From Gracilimonas sp965227215 (GTDB lineage Bacteria > Bacteroidota > Rhodothermia > Balneolales > Balneolaceae): a DNA stretch of 64,000 nucleotides. The stretch spans positions 558,001 to 622,000 of the forward strand of contig OZ245729.1 of NCBI GenBank assembly GCA_965227215.1, in the 5' to 3' direction. The position numbers and the translations under genes are program-made. The notes under the pieces were generated by a model. The model was not told the origin of the DNA, ran no database searches, and was given only the letters and a program-made list of their open reading frames with translations. Of this stretch, positions 17,012-26,056 are shown piece by piece. The first letter of the stretch is position 1. Every line of letters begins with the position of its first letter.

Positions 17012-19576
17012 TTATTCAATGATTCTGTATCGGTTTTTGTAACTACGCATTTCGGAATCTGGTAATCTGAAGCTGAAAGCCCAATCTCCATTACCTTTGG
17101 TAACTCTAATCATCAGGTGATTTCTTCCTTCCTTGAGTGGCAAATACATCTCATCTTCGTCAAGCGTAAAAGGCCGTTCCACATAGTTTTCGTGAACCGA
17201 TTCCCCATTTACGTACACTTCAATTCCGTCACTGCTGCCTGCCAAAGCTCGTACATTCCGGTCTTCTTCAATGTCGATATGAGCAAAGGCGTACCCAATT
17301 ACGTTTTCTGATTTACCGTGAATTTCATCCAAATCAACTTTTGCAAAATATGGGGTATTTACTCTTCTCCACCGATACTTTACCTCATCATAGAAGAATT
17401 CTTCGGTCACATTCGGAAATGTTTCTTCAATTCCATTCATGTCTTTTAAGTGGTCAACCTCAGGATCTTTGTATCCAACCGGATTGGGAATGGGTTCTAT
17501 CATGAGCCAGCCCTGGAAATACCATCCTTCGCTTTCTTTAATATCGAGACGAATTTCTGAAGGTTGAGGCAACTCCTTACCCTTATCAAAACCATAGGTG
17601 ACACTTAGAAGGGAATCCCGTAATTCAAATAGATTTGCAATTTGAGCATCATATTTTTGAATCACTCGATCCAGAGCATAGACTCTGTTTTCCATAGTCC
17701 AAAGAGTCTGATTTCTGGTTTTTAGCTCTATCAAACCAGAATAAGCTTCTGAAATAAGACCATAAGCTTCCACAAGATTAGACCGTGTGGTCATTCGATT
17801 TTCGTTCTGCATCGACCGTGCTTTAGCATAATTAGATGAGGCCTTTACTAATGCCGGACGGCTGGCAGCCATATATTTGTATAGATCAATAACGTGCTGA
17901 ATGTATAAGAGATCTTCCTGGTAAATCAGCGGATCATAAGTCTTCAACTGACTCTCAGCTTTTTGAGCAATATTCATCACTTCAGGCCAGTCCTGAATAT
18001 TCATAAGTACGGTCTCTCCTTTTTCCGGAACTACCTTGGCCCAAATGACATCTTCATTCATTTTTTCCGTTGACTTCAAATTAGCCAACTCATTTAATGA
18101 ATGAATAGCTTCCGAGAGTCCATTTCCTTCGGCACCGTAAATCGCACGGTTAAAGCGGGTGTCGTAGGTATCATCTTCAAAACTGCTATTCCAGCTTTGA
18201 TCGGCTGCGTAAGCTACTCCGTACCAATCCCTTGAGAAGAGCGCAAAACCGCCATCATCCCAAACTGTATTTAACATGCCCCAGGCACCTTGTTTTACCG
18301 TTTCTTTCATAAATCCACCAATATTCCCTCTGGCTACATTGAAATCAGGAATAGTGCTGTAGGAGTTTAAAATTCCCGTGGAAACAAGCTGTGTAAATCC
18401 CGCTTCTTTAAATGGAATAATCCTGTGCGAGTAATCATCCATAATATCGTAACCCCAGGTAATCAAAATGATATCCTTGGGAAGCAGCTCCAGTAGCTTT
18501 GGATGTTCCAGAGCAATATCTCCCCACATCATCACTTTTTTACCCATGCCCGTTATAATTTTGTGGATTCTTTTAATGTGATTAGCATAAACAAATTCCA
18601 TCCCTAAGCTATCCACCATTGCTTTAGAAGCACCGGTACCTAAATCGAAGGTCTCATCAGAATTGATATGAAAGTAGTCTGAATGAAAAGCCGGAATCAT
18701 TTCAGAATAGATATCTTCCAGCAGTTCATAGCTTTCTTCAAAAGCGGGCGACAATAGCATTCCACTTTCACCTAAATGTGCATATTCAGGATGCTGTAGG
18801 ATTTGATCAAAGTGACCAAAAGACTGAAAATTACCAACCAGATCTATGTGATATTTTTTTGCGTAATCAGCTAACTCAGCCCATTCCTCGATATCAAGAG
18901 CACCTCCGGGAGGAGCAAATGCCGGATGACTTTCTGTTTTCACGACATTCTCTGTGTAGTAGGTCAGCATATTGATCTTCATCTCTGCCATTCGCTCAAT
19001 CTGCTGATGCATATACTCTTTTGTAGGAACCGGACCTCGACTGATATCATCCATCATTCCCCGAATTTCAAGATCCGGCCAATCTGTAATTTTCAGCGCC
19101 GGGATTCCCCCCTCCATCCGCTTTGTCCTTATCAATTGCTTTAGGGTTTGCACTCCATAGAAAGCTCCTTTCTTCGTATTGGCAGCAATTAAAATCAGGT
19201 CTTTAGATACCCCGAGCTGGTAGCCTTCTTGACCGATTTGGTTTTTTATATTTAGATCATGGTTCTTTGCCATTCGATCAAATTTATTGCTGTCCCCATG
19301 AATGCCTACCACTATTTTCTGGTCCGCTTCGGATGAAATTTCCTTACCTAAACTTTGATGGAATTCCTTAGATAACTGATCCTTTAGAAAAGCTTCTTCA
19401 TCGCTATCACTCAAATAAAACTCAACGGAAACATCTTCAGAAAGAGTAAAAACTCCATCCATATATTCAACCTGTTGAGGGTTTGGAACCAGATGTATCT
19501 TTTGTTGAGCAGCCGCTGTATTCAAACAGAGAATGGTTAATAAAACTGCAAGTAAGGTAGTTCGAGTGGCTTTCAT
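17012..19576 (-). CDS. GH20 hexosaminidase-like glycosidase, secreted
   Basis: An 854-residue secreted protein: signal peptide to about residue 23 (TAAAQQ), an N-terminal GH20b domain (to about 160, with KGAFYGVQTLKQLI at 136-149), then the GH20 TIM barrel with the catalytic Asp-Glu pair in YFHINSDETFDLG (D307-E308). A C-terminal extension of about 300 residues includes a helical region and a jelly-roll ending in VNGESVHENY. GH20 enzymes cleave terminal beta-hexosamines by substrate-assisted catalysis. In this uronate-rich locus it implies a substrate carrying GlcNAc or GalNAc, or an unusual specificity. Confidence 0.85.
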   Translation of the reverse strand: MKATRTTLLAVLLTILCLNTAAAQQKIHLVPNPQQVEYMDGVFTLSEDVSVEFYLSDSDEEAFLKDQLSKEFHQSLGKEISSEADQKIVVGIHGDSNKFDRMAKNHDLNIKNQIGQEGYQLGVSKDLILIAANTKKGAFYGVQTLKQLIRTKRMEGGIPALKITDWPDLEIRGMMDDISRGPVPTKEYMHQQIERMAEMKINMLTYYTENVVKTESHPAFAPPGGALDIEEWAELADYAKKYHIDLVGNFQSFGHFDQILQHPEYAHLGESGMLLSPAFEESYELLEDIYSEMIPAFHSDYFHINSDETFDLGTGASKAMVDSLGMEFVYANHIKRIHKIITGMGKKVMMWGDIALEHPKLLELLPKDIILITWGYDIMDDYSHRIIPFKEAGFTQLVSTGILNSYSTIPDFNVARGNIGGFMKETVKQGAWGMLNTVWDDGGFALFSRDWYGVAYAADQSWNSSFEDDTYDTRFNRAIYGAEGNGLSEAIHSLNELANLKSTEKMNEDVIWAKVVPEKGETVLMNIQDWPEVMNIAQKAESQLKTYDPLIYQEDLLYIQHVIDLYKYMAASRPALVKASSNYAKARSMQNENRMTTRSNLVEAYGLISEAYSGLIELKTRNQTLWTMENRVYALDRVIQKYDAQIANLFELRDSLLSVTYGFDKGKELPQPSEIRLDIKESEGWYFQGWLMIEPIPNPVGYKDPEVDHLKDMNGIEETFPNVTEEFFYDEVKYRWRRVNTPYFAKVDLDEIHGKSENVIGYAFAHIDIEEDRNVRALAGSSDGIEVYVNGESVHENYVERPFTLDEDEMYLPLKEGRNHLMIRVTKGNGDWAFSFRLPDSEMRSYKNRYRIIE

Positions 19577-19580
19577 AGTG

Positions 19581-20480
19581 CTAAAGTTTTTCTTGAATAA
19601 ATTTTGCGGCTTGCTGATATGATGAGTCTAAATCGGCTACATCTGATTCTGCTCCTCCAATATCAATACCAAAGTGACCTTCGAAATTGATCACATCCAG
19701 CGTTTCGAAGAAATCATCCCATCGGATTTTTCCTTCTCCAATTGCCAGGTGTTCAACTTGCTGCCCTCCGTTATCTGAGATGTGGATATAATCGATGTAA
19801 TCTTTCAGTCTTCTGAGTGAAAGCTGAAGGTTGTCTTTCAGAAAATATTGGTTGGCTGTATCAAAGTTGAAGCGCAGATTGTCTCGCCCAACAGCGTCAT
19901 GAAAGTGCAGAAAAGCATCGGTTGTTGAAGCCAAAACCCCAACCGCCGGATGCATTTGATATGTCAGATCATATTGAGCAGCAATATCACAAGCCTCGCT
20001 ATAGGTTCCGGTAAGCTGTTCCCAATACTTTTCCCAGATTAAATTCTCAGGAAATTTAGCCGCCAGTATTACATCTTCGTGATAGTGGCGTATAACCGGA
20101 ATGTCTTCCGGAAACTGATATGGGGGTAAAGGAGCGTTATCTAAAATTCCTAATGAACCAAGTTCTGAAGCAACTTCACATCCTTTTTCAAAAAGCTGGA
20201 GATTATGTTCTCTTTCCTGTTTATCTGTGGATGAAAGTCCCGGAAGAACGGCGCAAAAGTAAGGTACTTTTAAATCGAGTTCTTTAATTTTTCGGGTGAT
20301 GTCAGCCTTCATTCCATACACCTTATTCAGATGCTCTTCCCTTATCCCTTCCAACTCCACGGATTTAAAGCCCAAAGCTTTGAACTCTTCCAGGTATTGA
20401 AGGGTATCCTCAGCTGCAGGCGGGTAGCCATACTTGCTGATGGTGTATAAATAAGCACAAGCAATCCTTGAGTTAATCAT
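19581..20480 (-). CDS. Sugar phosphate isomerase/epimerase-like TIM barrel protein
   Basis: A 299-residue protein of the xylose-isomerase-like TIM barrel superfamily. It has EFKALGFKSVELEGIREEHL near the N-terminus, YQMHPAVGV (metal His), RFNFDTANQYF (metal Asp) and YIHISDNGGQQVEHLAIGEG (His/Asp and the usual HLxxGxG). This metal-dependent family includes epimerases, isomerases and dehydratases, and the exact reaction cannot be read from sequence. The start codon overlaps the stop of the preceding 47-residue membrane protein gene, and GH20 follows after 4 bp. Confidence 0.82.
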   Translation of the reverse strand: MINSRIACAYLYTISKYGYPPAAEDTLQYLEEFKALGFKSVELEGIREEHLNKVYGMKADITRKIKELDLKVPYFCAVLPGLSSTDKQEREHNLQLFEKGCEVASELGSLGILDNAPLPPYQFPEDIPVIRHYHEDVILAAKFPENLIWEKYWEQLTGTYSEACDIAAQYDLTYQMHPAVGVLASTTDAFLHFHDAVGRDNLRFNFDTANQYFLKDNLQLSLRRLKDYIDYIHISDNGGQQVEHLAIGEGKIRWDDFFETLDVINFEGHFGIDIGGAESDVADLDSSYQQAAKFIQEKL

Positions 20481-20616
20481 CGTTCTGTAAATCCGGGTCG
20501 TTAAAAAGTTCTTTTATCTCAGCTACACCTTTTACTGAGATCACGATGGCTATCACAAAAAAGATGGTTGCGAATACACCAAATAAGATCATCCATAGTA
20601 AAGTACCTTCATTCAT
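20473..20616 (-). CDS. Conserved-looking 47-residue single-span membrane protein
   Basis: This small gene overlaps the symporter gene end by eight bases and the TIM-barrel gene start by eight bases, so the three are strictly coupled. The product starts MNEGTLLWMILFGVFATIFF, continues through a single transmembrane helix (residues 6-28) and ends in a charged tail VAEIKELFNDPDLQNDD. No other reading frame fits between its neighbours. By position it could be a small accessory subunit of the SSS symporter immediately upstream, as seen with some two-component symporters; this is inference. It would be missed by a 60-residue cutoff. Confidence 0.75.
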   Translation of the reverse strand: MNEGTLLWMILFGVFATIFFVIAIVISVKGVAEIKELFNDPDLQNDD

Positions 20617-22102
20617 AGCTGATCTCCGCTTCGTTAATTATCTTAGCCGGATACTTCTCCTGTGTAGCCAGAGAGCCTATTATCATTCCAAGAGCTGCAA
20701 GTATAAAACTTAGAAGACCGGCGATATTCACATCGGTTGCAAAAACCAACCAAGCTGGTAATGAATCAGAGAATTTTTCGAGGATTAGAAAAGCTGCCGG
20801 AGTCACCGCACCTAAAATTAGGGCTGCCTGAGCTCCAACATCATTCGCTTTTTTCCAATACAGACCGGCCGTAACCGTTCCCAAAGCACCCGCCGTATAC
20901 ATGGTTCCCGTTATAAAAATGTATTGGAAAGCTGTTTCAGGAATTTGATACCAGAGTCCAAAAACGAGTAAAAATAAACCGATTAATCCTGATACAAATC
21001 TGGAAATGAGCATTTTTGTTTTCTCGCTGAATCCTCCGGGTTTCAACATTGAAATTACATCCAGCGTAATAACCGAACTCCATGCCAATACATAAGAACT
21101 GTAGGTACTCATAGAAGCTGCTAATAATCCTGCCACCAGTAATCCTAGTAAACCAACGGGAACTAACTCGCCAAGCAGCATTGGCATAGCAGCCGCGCTG
21201 TTTTCACCCGCCCCGAAATAGGCGAAAGCTGCAACTCCCCAAAACATGGGAATCATAGCTCTGCCTGCAAAGGTGAGGCCTGTTACCCAGAATACTTTTT
21301 TTGCCACTTCAGAACTTTCGGATGATAATGCCTTCGATGTGCCTGGTTGCCATAAAGCAGCCGCAGCAATGTTGGTTACCAGAATCCAGATAATAAAACT
21401 CCATCCGAACCTGGGGTTCTCAACCGGATTAAAACCACCACTTCCAAAACCTGAAACAACCGATTCGGATATTAAACTCAGGTCAACTTCCATGAGCACT
21501 ATAACAGTTGTGGCCAACATGGCAAAGGAAAGAACCACATACTGCATAAAGTCTGTAATCACCACTGAAAACATCCCACCAAGAATGGTGTAAGACATTA
21601 CCACGATCAACATTAATGTCATGATAAACCCGAGGGCCTGAGGGCCAAATCCCATCACTTCAGACAGGAATATCCCATCAAATTTGAGAAAGATGCCCAT
21701 GTTCAACACTCCGCCTACGAATAAGATTAATCCGCCTACAATCCTCACCTTTTTATTAAAACGAAGTTCATAAAATTCAGGAATGGTCATCATTCCATAG
21801 TGACGAAGTTTTTCAATGATGAATCCTGTTTTACCAACTGTGGTGTATGCGATCATTGCAAGGATGCCAATGATAAAACAGGAAAAACCGGTTACATATC
21901 CCAGTTCCCCAAAATACACGAAGGTTACTGTACCCAGTTCAGTAGCGGTAAAAGTGGCGACACCAAGCGAGACTTTGATCTTCCGACCAGCTACCATATA
22001 TCCGCTTAGGTCTTGGACATACTTCTTAACCCAGATACCTACATAAACGGTAACTGCCAGATAGGTGCAAAGTATAATCCAGTCTATCGGAGTGAAATTC
22101 AT
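20609..22102 (-). CDS. Sodium:solute symporter (SSS) family transporter
   Basis: A 497-residue SSS transporter with about 13 helices, starting WIILCTYLAVTVYVGIWVKK and carrying LSGYMVAGRKIKVSLGVATF and a core GLLVAGLLAASMSTYSSYVL. It is distinct from the 594-residue symporter in the same operon and has no long C-terminal insertion. Its start overlaps the stop of the glutamine-amidotransferase-like gene by 4 bp. A sugar or sugar acid is the likely cargo, since the operon otherwise encodes glycan degradation. Confidence 0.9.
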   Translation of the reverse strand: MNFTPIDWIILCTYLAVTVYVGIWVKKYVQDLSGYMVAGRKIKVSLGVATFTATELGTVTFVYFGELGYVTGFSCFIIGILAMIAYTTVGKTGFIIEKLRHYGMMTIPEFYELRFNKKVRIVGGLILFVGGVLNMGIFLKFDGIFLSEVMGFGPQALGFIMTLMLIVVMSYTILGGMFSVVITDFMQYVVLSFAMLATTVIVLMEVDLSLISESVVSGFGSGGFNPVENPRFGWSFIIWILVTNIAAAALWQPGTSKALSSESSEVAKKVFWVTGLTFAGRAMIPMFWGVAAFAYFGAGENSAAAMPMLLGELVPVGLLGLLVAGLLAASMSTYSSYVLAWSSVITLDVISMLKPGGFSEKTKMLISRFVSGLIGLFLLVFGLWYQIPETAFQYIFITGTMYTAGALGTVTAGLYWKKANDVGAQAALILGAVTPAAFLILEKFSDSLPAWLVFATDVNIAGLLSFILAALGMIIGSLATQEKYPAKIINEAEISYE

Positions 22103-22896
22103 ACGTCGGGGTTAAAAAGTTGTGTCCAGAACTGCTGGTATTGTTCCCATTTCATGAAGTTGATTCCCCAGTGAGGGCTGGCGCCGGTCATCCAGGTAGA
22201 GACCCTGCCCTTGCCGTAGTCATGCTCAGCCAGTAAAGGATGCCATTCGCCCATATTCTCAATTTCTACGATAGAGGTTGCATCAGGCTTAAGCTTCGTT
22301 TCGTTAAAGCCCAGAATTGGTGGAACGGTATCCCAATCGAGACCTTTAACAGCCCGATGGCTATCTTCTACCATTCTTACTTTATAGCTGGAAGTGGATT
22401 CGATTAAATCATCTCCAGGAAGGCAATCCACAGGAAGTACATTCTTGAATCGGGATCGTCCCCAGCCACCTTTTCCAAGCTCACCAGAAAAACTGAGCCA
22501 GCCTCCATTCATATGAAAATGACCTCCCTTCTCCACCCATTCCCGAAGCAGGTCAAATCGGTCGGGAAAGGTAACATAGGTATCTTCCCATTTTGTTCGG
22601 TTGAAAAAGTCGGGATGTAGCATCAGGCACTTGGTTTCCACATCTGCAAAAATGATGATATCGGCCCATTCCAAACGCTCATCAAATTCTTCGGGCGACA
22701 TGTGATATAATTCCCAAGAAGGTTGGGTTATTACTTCTGCTGTTGGAATATTACGTAAGGTATCTACAAAGGGTTTAGCATAATTAAGCACTTCAACATC
22801 TTTACTTGGTGCCTCAAAAGGAGATTCAACATAGGTTTGGCCGATGTGAATACACCAGTTTCCAACATGCCAGATGGTTAATCGATCAGAACTCAT
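22099..22896 (-). CDS. Putative glutamine amidotransferase-like (class I GATase fold) protein
   Basis: A 265-residue cytoplasmic protein of the putative GATase / ThuA-like flavodoxin-fold group: GNWCIHIGQTYVESPFEAPS, EWADIIIFADVETKCLM, LREWVEKGGHFHMNGGWLSF, WHPLLAEHDYGKGRVSTWMT. No classical Cys-His-Glu triad is evident. Proteins of this kind often neighbour sugar-catabolic genes in Bacteroidota and Planctomycetota, but their reaction is unresolved. It follows the GH2 gene after 35 bp and is translationally coupled to the SSS gene. Confidence 0.7.
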   Translation of the reverse strand: MSSDRLTIWHVGNWCIHIGQTYVESPFEAPSKDVEVLNYAKPFVDTLRNIPTAEVITQPSWELYHMSPEEFDERLEWADIIIFADVETKCLMLHPDFFNRTKWEDTYVTFPDRFDLLREWVEKGGHFHMNGGWLSFSGELGKGGWGRSRFKNVLPVDCLPGDDLIESTSSYKVRMVEDSHRAVKGLDWDTVPPILGFNETKLKPDATSIVEIENMGEWHPLLAEHDYGKGRVSTWMTGASPHWGINFMKWEQYQQFWTQLFNPDV

Positions 22897-22931
22897 ACTT
22901 CTATAATGATTAGTTTTTAGACTGCTATTTA

Positions 22932-24776
22932 TTATACATCGGGAATCAGAAAACCTGATTTAGGCTTTTTAGGTCTGTGATCATCCTGAATTCTTTCAAA
23001 TGAATTCCAGTAGTCCCTTAACTTGAACGCGACACTTTTAGGATTACGGTCGCGTGTAAATACTCCTTTCTTGTTGAGCACTACTCGCCTGAAATGCTGT
23101 GGAGTCATGAAGTCGGCGAAGTTCCAAACATGAGCACCCACCACAAAATCTCTGGGTTCCATCACTTCCAGGTACTTAAAGATAAAAGCGGTCTGAAATT
23201 CCTCGGTAAACATCTGAGCCGTTGTTGCATGCAGGCCTTCCACAGTATCAGCTCCAAACTCTGTAACCATAATAGGCTTTCCATACTTCTCAAAAGTGGC
23301 ATCCAGTTCTCTGGCCAGATCGTTACCCGCCTGCTCTAAATCAACGGGTTTTGTGTACCAGCCGTAATACCGGTTGATTCCAATTATATCACATGACTCA
23401 AGTACTACATCGTCTTCTTTATGAGCCGCCATTGAAATGGACATTACCGGACGGGTATCATCCAGCCCTTTGGTAAAATCATATAACTCTTTGAAATACC
23501 TTTTGCTGGCTTCGTTCTGGTAGAATTCTTCCGCCCAAAGATTCGGTTCGTTGGTGATGGACCATGAAATCACACTTGGATGATTTTTATCTCTTTTAAT
23601 TAATTCTTTGATGGATTTCTTGTGATTCTCAAAAAGTGGTTTAAGCTCATCAAAATTATCGGACCAAAACCCCAAACTGACAGCAGGAACTTCATCTATA
23701 ATTAGAAATCCCATCTCATCTGCCAAGCGCATCATTTCCTCATCATACGGATAATGACTGGTTCGGTACGAATTTGCTCCAATCCAACGCATCAACTCAT
23801 GATCTTTTAAATATGCGGGGCGAAACTGTCCACGACCTACAATCGGGAAATCTTCATGCTTGCCAAATCCACCCATAAATAGTGGCTCATTGTTGAACAG
23901 GATTTTTCCGCCTTCAACCCGAACTTCACGAATACCAAAAGTTTCTTGATATTCATCTACCACGCTTCCATCTTTCATCAAAGAAATACCAGCGGTATAC
24001 AGGTAAGGATTTGAAGGTGACCACCAGGTGGGATTATCGACTGAGATTTCACATACTCCATTTTTGCTCGTTCCAGTTGCTACTTCATTATCATCCTCAG
24101 ACAAGATCCGAACCATATAATCCAGATCTGATTCTATGTCTGCGGTGATTTTTATTTGTCCTTCCAGAGTAGAGTTTATTGATATATCTGAAATGCATTC
24201 TTTGGGAGTCGTTACAAGCTGCACAGAACGGGTAAGCCCACCATAAGGGAAAAAATCAAAGCGGGTTGCAGGGAAAAGATGTCTTCTCTCATAGCTTGGT
24301 GTATTGTAAAGAGGTGATTCCGGGCTAACATCCTGAGGAATGGTGTGCATGGAGAGAGCACTGTCTACACAAACCACCAGGTGATTCTTTTTTCCCGATT
24401 CATTCAGAGCACCGGACAAATCCAATTCAAAAGGTAAATACCCTCCTGTGTGCTCCCCAATGAAATTTCCGTTAAGCCATACTTCAGCTTTATGATCTGC
24501 AGCTGCTATACGTAACCACACCTTACTGCTTTCCTGAACCATTGCAGGTATTGTGAAATACGTCTCATGCCAGGCCTTACCTACATAGTTTCGGAGTCCC
24601 TGCTCAGCAAGCTGTTCGTTCCAAGAACCAGGTATAGCAATCGAGTGTAATTCTCCATCCAGCTTATTCTTGTACCATTCATCCTGATGACCTTTATCAT
24701 TAGGATCTGCTTTAAAATTCCAGTACCCACCTAAATCAAATACCGCACGAAAGTTATTTTGTTGTGGAAAAAGCAT
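22932..24776 (-). CDS. GH2 beta-glucuronidase-like, apparently cytoplasmic
   Basis: A 614-residue GH2 enzyme without a signal peptide. It has the sugar-binding jelly roll (YWNFKADPNDKGHQDEWYKN; EVWLNGNFIGEHTGGYLPFE), the immunoglobulin-like domain and a TIM barrel with acid/base Glu in VISWSITNEPNLWAEEFY and nucleophile Glu in IMVTEFGADTVEG. The RTSHYPYDEEMM and WNFADFMTPQ blocks, together with the NRYYGWY stretch, point to beta-glucuronidase (UidA) or beta-galacturonidase. It would release uronic acid from imported oligosaccharides. A second, secreted GH2 is encoded at 28.6-30.4 kb. Confidence 0.85.
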   Translation of the reverse strand: MLFPQQNNFRAVFDLGGYWNFKADPNDKGHQDEWYKNKLDGELHSIAIPGSWNEQLAEQGLRNYVGKAWHETYFTIPAMVQESSKVWLRIAAADHKAEVWLNGNFIGEHTGGYLPFELDLSGALNESGKKNHLVVCVDSALSMHTIPQDVSPESPLYNTPSYERRHLFPATRFDFFPYGGLTRSVQLVTTPKECISDISINSTLEGQIKITADIESDLDYMVRILSEDDNEVATGTSKNGVCEISVDNPTWWSPSNPYLYTAGISLMKDGSVVDEYQETFGIREVRVEGGKILFNNEPLFMGGFGKHEDFPIVGRGQFRPAYLKDHELMRWIGANSYRTSHYPYDEEMMRLADEMGFLIIDEVPAVSLGFWSDNFDELKPLFENHKKSIKELIKRDKNHPSVISWSITNEPNLWAEEFYQNEASKRYFKELYDFTKGLDDTRPVMSISMAAHKEDDVVLESCDIIGINRYYGWYTKPVDLEQAGNDLARELDATFEKYGKPIMVTEFGADTVEGLHATTAQMFTEEFQTAFIFKYLEVMEPRDFVVGAHVWNFADFMTPQHFRRVVLNKKGVFTRDRNPKSVAFKLRDYWNSFERIQDDHRPKKPKSGFLIPDV

Positions 24777-24808
24777 AATATCCTTCTAATTGTTCAATAT
24801 TAACATTC

Positions 24809-26056
24809 TTAACTCCCAAAAATCCCGATGATTCCCAGTATCGCCATAATCAGGGAAAAGAGGAAAATCAGGCCTAATACGATATTCTTGCCGGGTTTGA
24901 GAACATGTTCTCCCACCACTTCTTTTCGATTCATCAGAATGATCATAAATAAAATGACAACCGGCGTTACCGTTGCTATAAAAGCCTGAGACAATATCAT
25001 AATAAAGACAGGACGGCCTCCAAATAATGGAACCGTAAGTGTCAATAAGACAATACCCAGAGAGATCAGGCGATTTGTTTTGGATTGGAAATCAGGATTC
25101 ACTCCCTGATAATCTGAAAGCAACATGGGAGCCAACATAATGTGCGGAAATAAGGAAGAAAGACCGGCAGCCAGAATACCACCTACAAATATGGAGACTG
25201 CGAAACGACCGGCAAAAGGCTCAAGCAAGCGGACCATATCTATCGCATTATCAACTTTCATCCCTTCTTGGTGCAAGGTTCCGGCAGCTGCAGCCATTAC
25301 CGCAATACTCAGTACAAACATCAAAATAGCAGAAATCTTAGCATCCCTTTTCTCAAGTTTAAATTGCTCAATTCCCCAGCCTTTGTTTTTAATAAGTACC
25401 GAGCGAACCACATATATTACAGCTCCCATTGTGGTACCAACCATACTTGCAATCAGTAAAAAAGCACCTGATTCATTAGGAACTCCGGATACTATGCCCG
25501 CTATCACTTCTGATGGATCAGGAATCACCATAAACATGGTAATTATAAAACTTAACCCCATCACTCCTACAAACACCGCTAGCACCTTCTCAAAGAAATT
25601 TTGTTTCCCTTTCCAGAGCAAAGCATAGAGTACTCCCCCAAAGAATATGGTTGAATACAGAGGTTCGATGCCTGCTCCTGAGGTAGTCAAAGGTCGTGTC
25701 CATTCCTGGGTAACCTGCGTTACTATTGCCATTACTCCAATACAGCCTACAGCCTCTGTGAAGATCAAAGCGACAAGCACAAATAGTCCGGCGGGCTTAC
25801 CGAAATGTTTTTTATAACTGTGAATTACAGTGTCTCCGGTTACTATGGTGTACTTCCCAAATAACACTATGAGTACATACGTGAAGATACAGGAAAGCAG
25901 TAACGGCCAGGCCAAACTCATTCCATACTCAGCGCCGGTAGAGGCCATAGAAGTTACACTTCCTGTACCGATGTTATATCCGATTATGAATAGCGCCGGA
26001 CCAATTGAGATCACAAAAAGCTTAAACCTGTCCCAAGGTGATAAAGACCTTTCCAT
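24809..26056 (-). CDS. Nramp-family divalent metal transporter-like protein
   Basis: A 415-residue, about 11-helix protein. The segment SIGPALFIIGYNIGTGSVTS corresponds to Nramp TM1, where the metal-binding motif is usually DPGN; here the Asp-Pro-Gly-Asn motif is replaced by YNIGTG. The TM6 region IFVGGILAAGLSSLFPHIML keeps the Nramp-like shape but lacks the usual MPH. Loss of both metal-binding motifs suggests a non-metal substrate, in line with its place inside a glycan-degradation operon. Its start overlaps the stop of the large lipoprotein gene by one base. Confidence 0.8.
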   Translation of the reverse strand: MERSLSPWDRFKLFVISIGPALFIIGYNIGTGSVTSMASTGAEYGMSLAWPLLLSCIFTYVLIVLFGKYTIVTGDTVIHSYKKHFGKPAGLFVLVALIFTEAVGCIGVMAIVTQVTQEWTRPLTTSGAGIEPLYSTIFFGGVLYALLWKGKQNFFEKVLAVFVGVMGLSFIITMFMVIPDPSEVIAGIVSGVPNESGAFLLIASMVGTTMGAVIYVVRSVLIKNKGWGIEQFKLEKRDAKISAILMFVLSIAVMAAAAGTLHQEGMKVDNAIDMVRLLEPFAGRFAVSIFVGGILAAGLSSLFPHIMLAPMLLSDYQGVNPDFQSKTNRLISLGIVLLTLTVPLFGGRPVFIMILSQAFIATVTPVVILFMIILMNRKEVVGEHVLKPGKNIVLGLIFLFSLIMAILGIIGIFGS

